Virus record (IMG/VR): IMGVR_UViG_3300031977_003433
Location: 1 to 25,790 of that record
Origin: a virus
DNA: 25,790 nucleotides
Reading direction: 5' to 3' (one strand)
The position numbers and the translations under genes were made by a program. Position 1 is the first letter of the stretch. Every line of letters starts with the position of its first letter. Shown here one piece after another: positions 13,425-21,436 of this stretch. A model generated the notes under the pieces. That model made no database searches and was not told where the DNA came from. It saw only the letters and a list, made by a program, of their open reading frames with translations.

Positions 13425-16400
13425 TGAGCTTATCTCGTAAAGTTGTAATGGGGCGTGAGCAAAAGGGAACGCCTTGGACATTCGATACTGCAAAGCCGGT
13501 GCCGGGCGATGGCTATACTAATCAGTGGGCGTATGAAGCCATAGGGGACTATTTCAATAGAGGTTTAGTTTTTAATTCAGACGGCACTATTGCTATTTTG
13601 CTGACAGGTGACAACACAGATTGGTATTTATGGAAATTTTCCTTAGACGAGCCGTATATAATGTCTACGGCCACTCGAACTCAAACGCAGAAGATTAATG
13701 ATACCTACACCGGAGTTAGTTTAGGTCCTTTAAGAGTAACTTCGGATGGTACAACTTTTCATTTTGTTGATAACAACGATAGATTGTATCAAGTAGAGTT
13801 CACAACGGGTTGGGATTTAAGCTCCTCTTATACTGAAACAATTATCACGTCTGTCTGTGATCCTTCTACAGTAGGGTACACCTTTACAGGTAATTTTAAC
13901 GGCGATGGTACAAAATATTACTGCGTTTTAGACACCGGAACTGCAATAAAAGTTTTCAATTTAACTACCGCATATGATCTATCTTCGGGCGTTACTGCCG
14001 GTACGGACATCACTAGTATATCTGGAAATGGTTTTGCGAGCATAAGGGATTCAAACTTTTCTTCAGACGGTTCGGTCTTTTTTATTCATGACGCTAATAA
14101 GCCGTTTTCTTCGGTGGAGCTTACGACGGCGTATGACTTAACGACACTTGATTGGAATACGTTAGACGTATCGAATTTGCAGCCTGTTGTAGGTGCAATT
14201 GGTCCAGATAACCTTGGTGATGACTACTTTATGGTCGTCAGTAGTAGCAATAAGACGCGTATTTTTCATTTAAATCACGGTGTTTCCTCAGTTTTCGTTG
14301 ACGGTGGACCCACAACTAGTCTCACCTCCTATCAGCCAGAATTTGCAAGCAAAACATTATATCCAGACCCGACAGGTAATTCTGTTCCATTAGACACTAC
14401 TATGCAGACCATGGACCTTATTTTCAATGCGGATGGAACAGAGTTTTATAAATTTAATTTTGACAATAATTATAATGGTGACGACATTGTAAGAGTTTTA
14501 AGATACAATCTTACAACGGCTTATGATCTTTCGACGGCATCTTATTTTAGTGTGACGAATTTCTTTACACAGGACTATGTTAACAACGCTCAAAGTGTCA
14601 ATATCAGTTTAGACGGAAAAACGTTAACGGTAGTGTCTGTAGGTAATGCTTATACGACACACATGGCCACCCCATATGTTTTCAATGCTAAAGTGGCAGA
14701 CCACGTAGATGATTTGGGTTCTTATAGGTTGTCGGCTTTTGATAATGCGTACAGTTTTACTTTTAACGATGATCAAACAGAAGTAACTTTTGCTGTTGGT
14801 AATAGTTATAATAAAGGGACTACTAATGACGACTTAATGGTTTTGCCGTATGGGTTTTATACTGTGCCAGTAACCACCGCAGGGGACCCCGGAACCGCGG
14901 ACACCGGCGGAATAGGTTATATGAAATCTAGTCGTGAACAAAGTAACTTATATTATAATAATATTGGGTTTGAGTGGAATGCCGACGGCAGTGAATTTTA
15001 CAAAATAACCAAGGACGATGGAAGAATATATGAATTTTCGCCGTATACCAATTATGGCGTAGCAGCAAACTCGCCGAATTACATAACTGGCGAGTTTAGT
15101 AGATCGCTTAATACAACCTCTTCGGGGATTTCGTCATTTCAGTTTAATTCTGATGGAACAAAATGTTTTATCTGCGACCAAACATTAAAATGTATTTTTA
15201 CTTTCAGCTTGTCTACGGCTTATGACATAACTAGCAAAACAGACTTCAAACCCGACAATGTGTTTGCGCCTAGTGATACTTCGAGTTGGGATTCTTTCAC
15301 AATGAACCCTGCGGGCACAAAGATACAAGTTGTCCTCGGTGGAGTAGTTAGACAATACTCTCTCACTACGGCCTACGATTTGAGTACAGCTAGTGCCACA
15401 TTCGATACTACAACCTTGACCGTTGATTCCGATATTGATAGTGGCGATATTGCATGGGGGGACAATGGAAATTATTTTTACCGTTTAACTGATGGAACTA
15501 CCTCTTCTACGCTAAAAAGGTATAGTTGTTCTACCGCATATGACATTACTACAGCTAATGCGACACCTGATAAAACATTTACGTTTGGGACCTTTACAAT
15601 AGGTTCCTCAACCTTTCAAACTAGAATGTTTTTCAAGCCAGACGGTTTGAAGCTTTACACATATGCCTTAAGTTATAACTCTAACACAGAGTATGTTTTT
15701 CAGTGGGACCTAAGCACCGCTTGGGATATAAGCACAATCGGAAGCACGACAACTCCCGATGCATCCAAAACCTTATCTTTAGTCAATGATAGTAAGGCGG
15801 CGGGTCTTCACTTTAAGTCAGACGGGTCCATTCTGATCATCAGACAGAGACAGTACCTTTATCGTTTTGATTTAACGACAAACTGGGACCTTAGCACTAT
15901 TCCAAGTACACCTACGCAAACCTATAATGGACAAGCTTTGCCCGGAGGCGGCGATGCGGAGGAAGGCTTGTTTATGACCGACGATGGTACAAAACTATTT
16001 TACGGGTGTGATAGTCTTAGCACCAGAATGATAAGAACCGACATGTCTACCGGATATGATTTTAAAACAATTTCTCACGATGGTGGTTCTAATGTTTGGT
16101 ATTTCGCTGACCCCTTTATACGCAGCACCATTCCTCACACAGCTAGTGGATTTAGTAGTAAAGAATTTAGGTTCGGGGACAGTGGTAGTAAATTGTATAT
16201 GCTCGACGAAAACAGTACTTCTCAAACTTGGCCGAGACGCACCGATACTACTTTTTCTGGTGACGTTGTGGTCAATCAATGGAATCTGTCCACCGCGTAT
16301 GATCTGAGCACGGCAACTTGGAATGAAAAGTACATAAAATGCAACGGGGCATTAGCAACAACGTCGTACACCTTTGACATAAGTAGCAATGGCCTTCATT

Positions 16401-17068
16401 GGATTTTTCCAAGCAGCGGTGATTTATATATGGGAACCATGACTACCCCGTGGGATATTACCACTCTTGGCTCACAAACCGCTCAACAGGTTAACGGTGT
16501 AAGTTGGGGTTATAATGGCTTTACAGACGCGGCTTCGCCCGCTCATTCTGTACGTTGGAGTAGTGACGGAACCGCTATTTGGACCTCTATGGCTTGGGGC
16601 AGTTCAGATGTCGTTTTTTTAAAGCTTGCTTTAAGTACAGCATATGATCCGACTACAGCATCTCATGAGATATCCGGAAACGCAAAATATCTTGAGGTTT
16701 TGCCTACTGTTGCTTCGTATGGTTCATTCCCTTGGACGAGCACCTCGTCTCTTCCTTGGTTCAGAAATATTAAATTTGCAAATGACGGCTACAACCTTTA
16801 CGCGATAGAAATTTCATCTTCTCAAACTGTCGAGCAAACAAGAGACATATATATTCGCGCATTTGAACTTACTACGGCATACGATATAACAACGGCGACC
16901 GAGCTTACTTCCGCAAAACTATGGGTTCCGCCGTCACCGCCGGACCCTAACGGACTGAACCCTATTAATAATCTGGTGACACATAATGTGGGGCCGTTTT
17001 GTTGGAATGCCGACGGAACAAGGTTTTTTCTTAACTATGGCAACTATGTGGGAGAATTTAAAGTATGA
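13424..17068 (+). CDS. Giant propeller-like repeat protein, probable receptor-binding adhesin
   Basis: 1214 residues, the largest gene here. At least 14 copies of an LTTAYDLSTA-type strand (codons near 13799, 13962, 14119, 14509, 15209, 15362, 15527, 15709, 15870, 16042, 16286, 16438, 16631 and 16868) are each preceded by an F-N/S-x-D-G-T-x-x-Y hairpin. Spacing is usually 50-80 residues, and two or more degenerate copies fill the 14530-15200 interval. Such F-x-x-D-G-T...Y-x-L-S-T-A-Y-D-x-S-T repeats resemble YVTN/WD40-like beta-propeller blades. The blade number would suit two propellers, but this is inference. No Cys-rich, signal or membrane segment. It lies between a fibre gene and a fibre-assembly-type chaperone, which supports a role at the tail tip. 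Confidence 0.65.
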   Translation: MSLSRKVVMGREQKGTPWTFDTAKPVPGDGYTNQWAYEAIGDYFNRGLVFNSDGTIAILLTGDNTDWYLWKFSLDEPYIMSTATRTQTQKINDTYTGVSLGPLRVTSDGTTFHFVDNNDRLYQVEFTTGWDLSSSYTETIITSVCDPSTVGYTFTGNFNGDGTKYYCVLDTGTAIKVFNLTTAYDLSSGVTAGTDITSISGNGFASIRDSNFSSDGSVFFIHDANKPFSSVELTTAYDLTTLDWNTLDVSNLQPVVGAIGPDNLGDDYFMVVSSSNKTRIFHLNHGVSSVFVDGGPTTSLTSYQPEFASKTLYPDPTGNSVPLDTTMQTMDLIFNADGTEFYKFNFDNNYNGDDIVRVLRYNLTTAYDLSTASYFSVTNFFTQDYVNNAQSVNISLDGKTLTVVSVGNAYTTHMATPYVFNAKVADHVDDLGSYRLSAFDNAYSFTFNDDQTEVTFAVGNSYNKGTTNDDLMVLPYGFYTVPVTTAGDPGTADTGGIGYMKSSREQSNLYYNNIGFEWNADGSEFYKITKDDGRIYEFSPYTNYGVAANSPNYITGEFSRSLNTTSSGISSFQFNSDGTKCFICDQTLKCIFTFSLSTAYDITSKTDFKPDNVFAPSDTSSWDSFTMNPAGTKIQVVLGGVVRQYSLTTAYDLSTASATFDTTTLTVDSDIDSGDIAWGDNGNYFYRLTDGTTSSTLKRYSCSTAYDITTANATPDKTFTFGTFTIGSSTFQTRMFFKPDGLKLYTYALSYNSNTEYVFQWDLSTAWDISTIGSTTTPDASKTLSLVNDSKAAGLHFKSDGSILIIRQRQYLYRFDLTTNWDLSTIPSTPTQTYNGQALPGGGDAEEGLFMTDDGTKLFYGCDSLSTRMIRTDMSTGYDFKTISHDGGSNVWYFADPFIRSTIPHTASGFSSKEFRFGDSGSKLYMLDENSTSQTWPRRTDTTFSGDVVVNQWNLSTAYDLSTATWNEKYIKCNGALATTSYTFDISSNGLHWIFPSSGDLYMGTMTTPWDITTLGSQTAQQVNGVSWGYNGFTDAASPAHSVRWSSDGTAIWTSMAWGSSDVVFLKLALSTAYDPTTASHEISGNAKYLEVLPTVASYGSFPWTSTSSLPWFRNIKFANDGYNLYAIEISSSQTVEQTRDIYIRAFELTTAYDITTATELTSAKLWVPPSPPDPNGLNPINNLVTHNVGPFCWNADGTRFFLNYGNYVGEFKV

Positions 17069-17514
17069 ACTATGTTTTGTTAAACGACGATGGGCAGGTT
17101 GAAAAATTCCCTTTTTCATTAAGTGCGTTGAAAAAACTTCACCCTCAAGTGAGTTTTCCTAACGTTGTGCCTCACGAAACGCTACGATCTTTTAACGTGT
17201 TTCCCGTAGAGCCTGCAAGGATGCCTATTTATAACCAAGACCTGCAAAAATTGGAGACAGGTATAGAGAATGTAGACGGTGTTTGGCGTGAAACAAAAAC
17301 AGTCGTGCCGCTTTCTTTGGAAAAAATGAGTAGTCGCATTAAAGCAAAAGCGATGAAAGAGCTTAAAGACACAAACGACATTATTTTGTCTTTTGTAGAA
17401 AGAAACCAAAAAGTCCCTCCAGATTGGGTTGATTATCGACATTTCTTGAGAAACATCACGGGCATGAGCGGTTTTCCAGATCGTTTGAACTGGCCAGATC
17501 GTCCTGCGGTATAG
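17065..17514 (+). CDS. Tail fibre assembly chaperone-like protein
   Basis: 149 residues, starting in an ATGA overlap with the giant adhesin gene. The layout fits phage tail assembly chaperones: N-terminal beta (NYVLLNDDGQVEKFPFSLSA), FNVFPVEPARMPIYN, a hairpin DGVWRETKTVVPLS, a long helix (SLEKMSSRIKAKAMKELKDT) and the family's ending W-x-x-Y-R-x-F-L-R-N-I-T-x-x-x-G-F-P, seen as DWVDYRHFLRNITGMSGFPD near the C-terminus. These proteins sit directly after the fibre they help to fold, as here. Confidence 0.7.
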   Translation: MNYVLLNDDGQVEKFPFSLSALKKLHPQVSFPNVVPHETLRSFNVFPVEPARMPIYNQDLQKLETGIENVDGVWRETKTVVPLSLEKMSSRIKAKAMKELKDTNDIILSFVERNQKVPPDWVDYRHFLRNITGMSGFPDRLNWPDRPAV

Positions 17515-17564
17515 AAACAAGCAAGCCTGTGTGATAGGGTTGGTTAAAAGTTGAGGTCGCAAAT

Positions 17565-19460
17565 ATGCCGTTTTCCAAGTTTTCGTTTAAGCCGGGAATA
17601 AACACTGAAATAACCCCCTACTCAAATGAGGGCGGTTGGGTTGATTGCGACAAAATTAGGTTTCGTCTGGGTTTTCCAGAAAAAATAGGTGGTTGGACAA
17701 AAACAAGCGCAAATTCTTTTTTAGGGGCTTGTCGTTCCCTGCATCCCTTTATTTCCTTGTCTGGGGATAAATACACGGGTGTTGGGACTAACTTAAAGTT
17801 TTACGTTGAAACAGGAGCGTCGTTTAACGACATAACCCCCATTCGCGCCACCACTAGTGCCGGAGATGTAACCTTTAGTGCAGCCACAGGATCGTCAACT
17901 CTTACGGTTTCTCATGTAAATCATGGCGCGGTTCTAAATGATTTTGTGACGTTTTCTGGTGCAGTAAGCTTAGGCGGAAACATTACGGCGGATGTTTTAA
18001 ACCAAGAGTATGAGATCATAGAGATCGTAGATACTTCAAGCTACAAAATACAAGCACGAACAGCGGGTACAAGTATTTCGTCAATAACGGAAGATGGTGA
18101 ACTAAACCCGACATTAGTAACTGCGACGGCCTCGGATTCGGGAGATGGTGGTTCCGCGGTAGTCGGCGCGTATCAAATAAACACTGGCTTGGATGCTGCG
18201 GTGACGGGGTCTGGTTGGGGTGCCTCTACTTGGGCACGAGGTACATGGGGTTCTGAAGCAAGCACAACGGTGGTCGGCGCACAACTTCGTTTATACGAGC
18301 AGGACAACTTTGGGGAAGACCTTCTGTTTAATGTAAAAGACGGCAACATTTACTATTGGGATAACAGTGGAGGCATTGAAACCCGGGCAGTAAGCCTAGA
18401 CTCTTTGAGCGGTGCCTCGGATACGCCAACGGTTGCTCGTAAGATCATGGTTTCTGATAGAGATCGCCATATCATTGCATTTGGCTGCGATGCGGTTGGG
18501 AACACTGGCGTTCAAGACCCTCTGTTAATTCGCTTTTCGGACCAAGCGTCTTTGACCGATTGGACGCCTACTTTAGAAAACACCGCGGGGGACTTGCGGT
18601 TAGGCTCTGGGTCACAGATTGTTACTGCCATAGAAACCCGTCAACAGATCATGGTGTTTACCGATACCACCCTTTATGCCATGCAGTTTTTGGGTCCGCC
18701 GTTTACCTTTGGGGTACAAGGCATTTCTGAAAACATAAGTATAGCAAGTCCGAAGTCGGCAGTGGCCGTGGACGACGCGGTATATTGGATGGGCGAAGGT
18801 GAGTTTTACATCTTTAATGGTAGCGTTCAACGCATTCCTTGTACCGTAAAAGACTCGGTCTTTAACAACTTTAATTACTCGCAAAGTTTGAAGATTACGG
18901 CGGCTACTAATTCTAGTCACTCTGAAATCTGGTGGTTTTATCCATCCGAAGGCAGCGAAACTAATGACAAGTATGTGGTCTTTAATTATCAAGAGAACTC
19001 TTGGTATTATGGCACTTTGACCCGTACTGCGTGGATGGACCACGGTATTTATGAATACCCTATTGCGGCAAGTACCGACGGTTACCTCTACAACCATGAG
19101 AATGGGTTTGACGACGGAAGCACTTCTCCGCCTACGGCTATTACCTCATATGTCACTTCCGCTCCTTTGGATATTGGTGACGGCGAAAACTTCGTGTTTA
19201 TCAAACGGCTGTTGCCCGACGTATCCTTTAGAAACTCCACGGAGCCTTCTCCGGAAGTTGATATAAACACTCGCGTTCGTAACAAATCTAGCGGTTCGTT
19301 CTTAAAAGAAACAGAAAGTGCTGTTACGGAGGATACGGAATACGTCAACCTACGGCTTCGTGGGCGTCAAATGTCTATCAACGTGCGTTCTGACAGAACA
19401 GGAACAGCGTGGAGATTAGGAACATTGCGTTATGATCTGCGTCCGGACGGTAGACAATGA
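17565..19460 (+). CDS. Tail hub / DNA-stabilization protein, P22 gp10-like
   Basis: 631 residues, GAGGT upstream. The N-terminus reads FSFKPGINTEITPYSNEGGW, VDCDKIRFRLGFPEKIGGWT, HPFISLSGDKYTGVGTNLKF, the typical opening of podovirus gp10-like packaged-DNA stabilization or tail tube B-type proteins. Residues 111-166 are an inserted FCCH-like beta module, followed by a Trp-rich loop (SGWGASTWARGTWGSEAS). The remaining beta-propeller-like body includes DRHIIAFGCDA, IRFSDQASLTDWTPTLENTA, LRLGSGSQIVTAIETRQQIM, GPPFTFGVQGISENISIASP and WMGEGEFYIFNGSVQRIPCT. The C-terminus is ETESAVTEDTEYVNLRLRGR, then RTGTAWRLGTLRYDLRPDG. Well supported. Confidence 0.8.
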   Translation: MPFSKFSFKPGINTEITPYSNEGGWVDCDKIRFRLGFPEKIGGWTKTSANSFLGACRSLHPFISLSGDKYTGVGTNLKFYVETGASFNDITPIRATTSAGDVTFSAATGSSTLTVSHVNHGAVLNDFVTFSGAVSLGGNITADVLNQEYEIIEIVDTSSYKIQARTAGTSISSITEDGELNPTLVTATASDSGDGGSAVVGAYQINTGLDAAVTGSGWGASTWARGTWGSEASTTVVGAQLRLYEQDNFGEDLLFNVKDGNIYYWDNSGGIETRAVSLDSLSGASDTPTVARKIMVSDRDRHIIAFGCDAVGNTGVQDPLLIRFSDQASLTDWTPTLENTAGDLRLGSGSQIVTAIETRQQIMVFTDTTLYAMQFLGPPFTFGVQGISENISIASPKSAVAVDDAVYWMGEGEFYIFNGSVQRIPCTVKDSVFNNFNYSQSLKITAATNSSHSEIWWFYPSEGSETNDKYVVFNYQENSWYYGTLTRTAWMDHGIYEYPIAASTDGYLYNHENGFDDGSTSPPTAITSYVTSAPLDIGDGENFVFIKRLLPDVSFRNSTEPSPEVDINTRVRNKSSGSFLKETESAVTEDTEYVNLRLRGRQMSINVRSDRTGTAWRLGTLRYDLRPDGRQ

Positions 19461-19753
19461 GTAGGAACCTTGTTCGTCCGTTCTTTCCGGTTGCGCCGGT
19501 AGAATACAACCAACAATACATGTCGGAGGTAGTTCGCTCCTTCTCTGTTTTGCTTGAGCAGTTACAGAACCCCGGAGAAGGACGTAATACGGCTTTAACT
19601 TTGACAGCATTGCAAACAGACGACTATAACCTAAGAGAGAATGCGCTCTTTCAACAAGGCGGCTTTGTAAAAATAAGTCTACCGTCTATCCCGCATCCAC
19701 GCGGGGTTTCGGGGACCGCGGCCGTCGGAACAGTAACGGTGACCACAACATGA
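19457..19753 (+). CDS. Small virion-type protein, function unknown
   Basis: 98 residues starting at an ATGA overlap. It has RPFFPVAPVEYNQQYMSEVV, an amphipathic helix (VVRSFSVLLEQLQ), NPGEGRNTALTLTALQTDDY and a beta C-terminus (GGFVKISLPSIPHPRGVSGT, then VGTVTVTTT). The P-F-F-P-x-A-P-x-E-Y and N-P-G-E-G-R-N-T segments look conserved in marine phages, by memory. The position between the tail hub and a zinc-ribbon gene suggests a tail component. Confidence 0.6.
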   Translation: MSRNLVRPFFPVAPVEYNQQYMSEVVRSFSVLLEQLQNPGEGRNTALTLTALQTDDYNLRENALFQQGGFVKISLPSIPHPRGVSGTAAVGTVTVTTT

Positions 19754-19980
19754 CCGACACAGTAATTAAAATGGATGATGGCTCCTCTTGGCGGCCTTCT
19801 ACGAGCACTGAAACGTTACACTGCGAAAACTGTCCTAATATTGTAGATACGCCCGAAGAGATTGCATCTTATCCAAACGGCAATTGTCCTGATTGCGGAC
19901 AACCGTGGACAGGTGTTGAGCGTCGTAATACGAGCATCTCCGTGACAATGCCACAATCTATGGGTGGAACTACGTTGTGA
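19750..19980 (+). CDS. Zinc-ribbon protein
   Basis: 76 residues with ATGA overlap. Two CxxC pairs (Cys25/28 in HCENC, Cys46/49 in NCPDC), 17 residues apart, form a predicted zinc ribbon, followed by GQPWTGVERRNTSISVTMPQ. The first part is polar and likely flexible. Zinc binding is inferred from the four Cys. Its partner is unknown; it may help tail or ejection assembly, or be a regulator. It is the last gene before a gap holding a promoter candidate. Confidence 0.65.
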   Translation: MTDTVIKMDDGSSWRPSTSTETLHCENCPNIVDTPEEIASYPNGNCPDCGQPWTGVERRNTSISVTMPQSMGGTTL

Positions 19981-20004
19981 TTATTATAGAAACTATGGTA
20001 TATA
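19975..20004 (+). promoter_or_regulatory. Candidate promoter for the ejection-protein operon
   Basis: TTGTGA (19975-19980), an 18-base spacer and TATATA (19999-20004) with TGG just before it (extended -10 TGg-TATATA). An inverted repeat GTATA (19998-20002) ... TATAC lies over the -10 and downstream. Sequence is A+T-rich for this region. Placed 40 bases before the next gene, this fits a sigma70-type promoter. Confidence 0.45.
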
Positions 20005-20038
20005 TTTGTTAGTATACGGGTAATCTGAAGGCTTTGTG

Positions 20039-21436
20039 ATGAAATACAACTCTTTAAAACGAATACCCGAAGGCGGTCTGGCTTCCTTTCTGACGTCCAA
20101 CATGGACGAGATTGAGGACAATGTTCTAGCTTTTGGTGCCCCTCGGGGCATTAATTCTATGGTTGAAGTAGGTAACCGTATGGCGTCTTATGGGCGCAAC
20201 GGTGACGATCAACTTGTGCACATGAAGACAGGCGAGATTGCGGTTTCTCCTGAGATTCTGAAAGAAAACCCTAAATTAGCCAAAGAGCTTACTCAAGCGT
20301 TTGATCGGTCTAACGTGGACATGGAGCGTTATACGGTAGGTTCTGGTGCCAACAGCATTAACCCTGTCACAGGTCAGCCCGAGTTTTTCTTGAAGAAGTT
20401 GATCAAGGGGATCAAAAACGTCTTTAAGAAGATCGCTCCGATTATCATTCCAATCGGCCTTAACATGCTGCTACCGGGCCTTGGCGCAGTGGGTTCTGGT
20501 GCTTTAGGCGCGGGAATTACCACACTTGTACAGGGTGGCAACTTTAAAGACGCCTTGAAAAATGCGGCCTTTGGTGCTCTGGCCGGCGGCTTTACCGCGG
20601 GTATACAAACAGGTTTTGGTGAAGGGTTTACTCAAGCCGCCTTCGGCACACCGGGTCAACGCTTGGCTGTGAATCCAAAAGTTAAAGAGTTCGTTACAGG
20701 CAAAGCACCCGCGGCAACCCCGATTAAGACTGCAGTGACTGCTCAACAGCAGGCTGCTCCTGCCTCTACACCGGCCGCGGCAACACCTTCCCCCGCAGCA
20801 AAGCCTCAAAACTTCTTTGAGAAGTATTTAAGCCCTAATCGCGGGGTTGCGAGTCCCGCAGAACAGCTAAATCAAGTTGCGTCTATTGTAGATAAAAACC
20901 CTAATTTGGTTGAAACTCTCGGCAAAGACGCAGTTGTTAAGATGGCGCAAGATCAAGTCGCGCAAGCGCAGCCGGGCCTACTGGCTAGATACGGACCTTT
21001 GGCCGCGGTTGGTACGGGATTGGCCGCAGCGGCAGGTGCTTTTGAAACACCAGAAGTCAACTTAGATGACTCACCTTTCGGTATTACCTCTCAAGAGTTG
21101 TATGCGCAGAATCCTGAGAAATATAGTGTATTTGCTCGTATGCCTTTCGGCACTACTCTTGGTCGCAAGCGCAGACAGCCTAAGCAGGAAGACTATATCT
21201 TCCAAAGCTATCTGCCGCAGTATGCTGCTCAAGGCGGTGAAATGTATCCTCGTCGCCAAGGATATATTGCAGGTCCGGGCACAGAGACTTCTGATGACAT
21301 TCCCGCGATGCTGTCTGACGGTGAGTTTGTAATGACCGCTCGTGCAGTTCGCGGTGCAGGAAACGGCAGCCGTGAAAAGGGCGTTAGAAAGATGTATGAT
21401 ATGATGCGGGCGTTTGAAGGTGGAGTTGTGGCATGA
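20039..21436 (+). CDS. Internal virion / ejection-type protein with Gly-rich hydrophobic segment
   Basis: 465 residues from the ATG at 20039; a GTG at 20036 is the alternative. Residues 56-74 (GDDQLVHMKTGEIAVSPEIL) and about 415-440 (TSDDIPAMLSDGEFVMTARAV) carry similar GE-I/F-x-V turns. Residues 132-195 are hydrophobic and Gly/Ala-rich (IAPIIIPIGLNMLLPGLGAV, then GALAGGFTAGIQTGF), with a second such stretch at about 321-337, between Pro/Ala-rich linkers. The N-terminal and C-terminal regions match what I recall of large marine podovirus internal virion proteins. A membrane-interacting ejection protein is plausible by analogy with T7 gp14-16 and P22 ejection proteins. Starts the right-hand operon. 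Confidence 0.6.
   Translation: MKYNSLKRIPEGGLASFLTSNMDEIEDNVLAFGAPRGINSMVEVGNRMASYGRNGDDQLVHMKTGEIAVSPEILKENPKLAKELTQAFDRSNVDMERYTVGSGANSINPVTGQPEFFLKKLIKGIKNVFKKIAPIIIPIGLNMLLPGLGAVGSGALGAGITTLVQGGNFKDALKNAAFGALAGGFTAGIQTGFGEGFTQAAFGTPGQRLAVNPKVKEFVTGKAPAATPIKTAVTAQQQAAPASTPAAATPSPAAKPQNFFEKYLSPNRGVASPAEQLNQVASIVDKNPNLVETLGKDAVVKMAQDQVAQAQPGLLARYGPLAAVGTGLAAAAGAFETPEVNLDDSPFGITSQELYAQNPEKYSVFARMPFGTTLGRKRRQPKQEDYIFQSYLPQYAAQGGEMYPRRQGYIAGPGTETSDDIPAMLSDGEFVMTARAVRGAGNGSREKGVRKMYDMMRAFEGGVVA

Noticed and set aside
17182-17562. Minus-strand 126-codon frame
   Set aside because: Complement of the tail-assembly chaperone gene, with no coding signature of its own.
17515-17564. 50-base gap before the tail hub gene as a terminator or promoter
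   Set aside because: No stem followed by T tract and no convincing -35/-10 pair seen; only a GAGGT ribosome binding site.
18612-19097. Minus-strand 161-codon frame
   Set aside because: Shadow of the gp10-like gene, which is clearly coding in the + strand.
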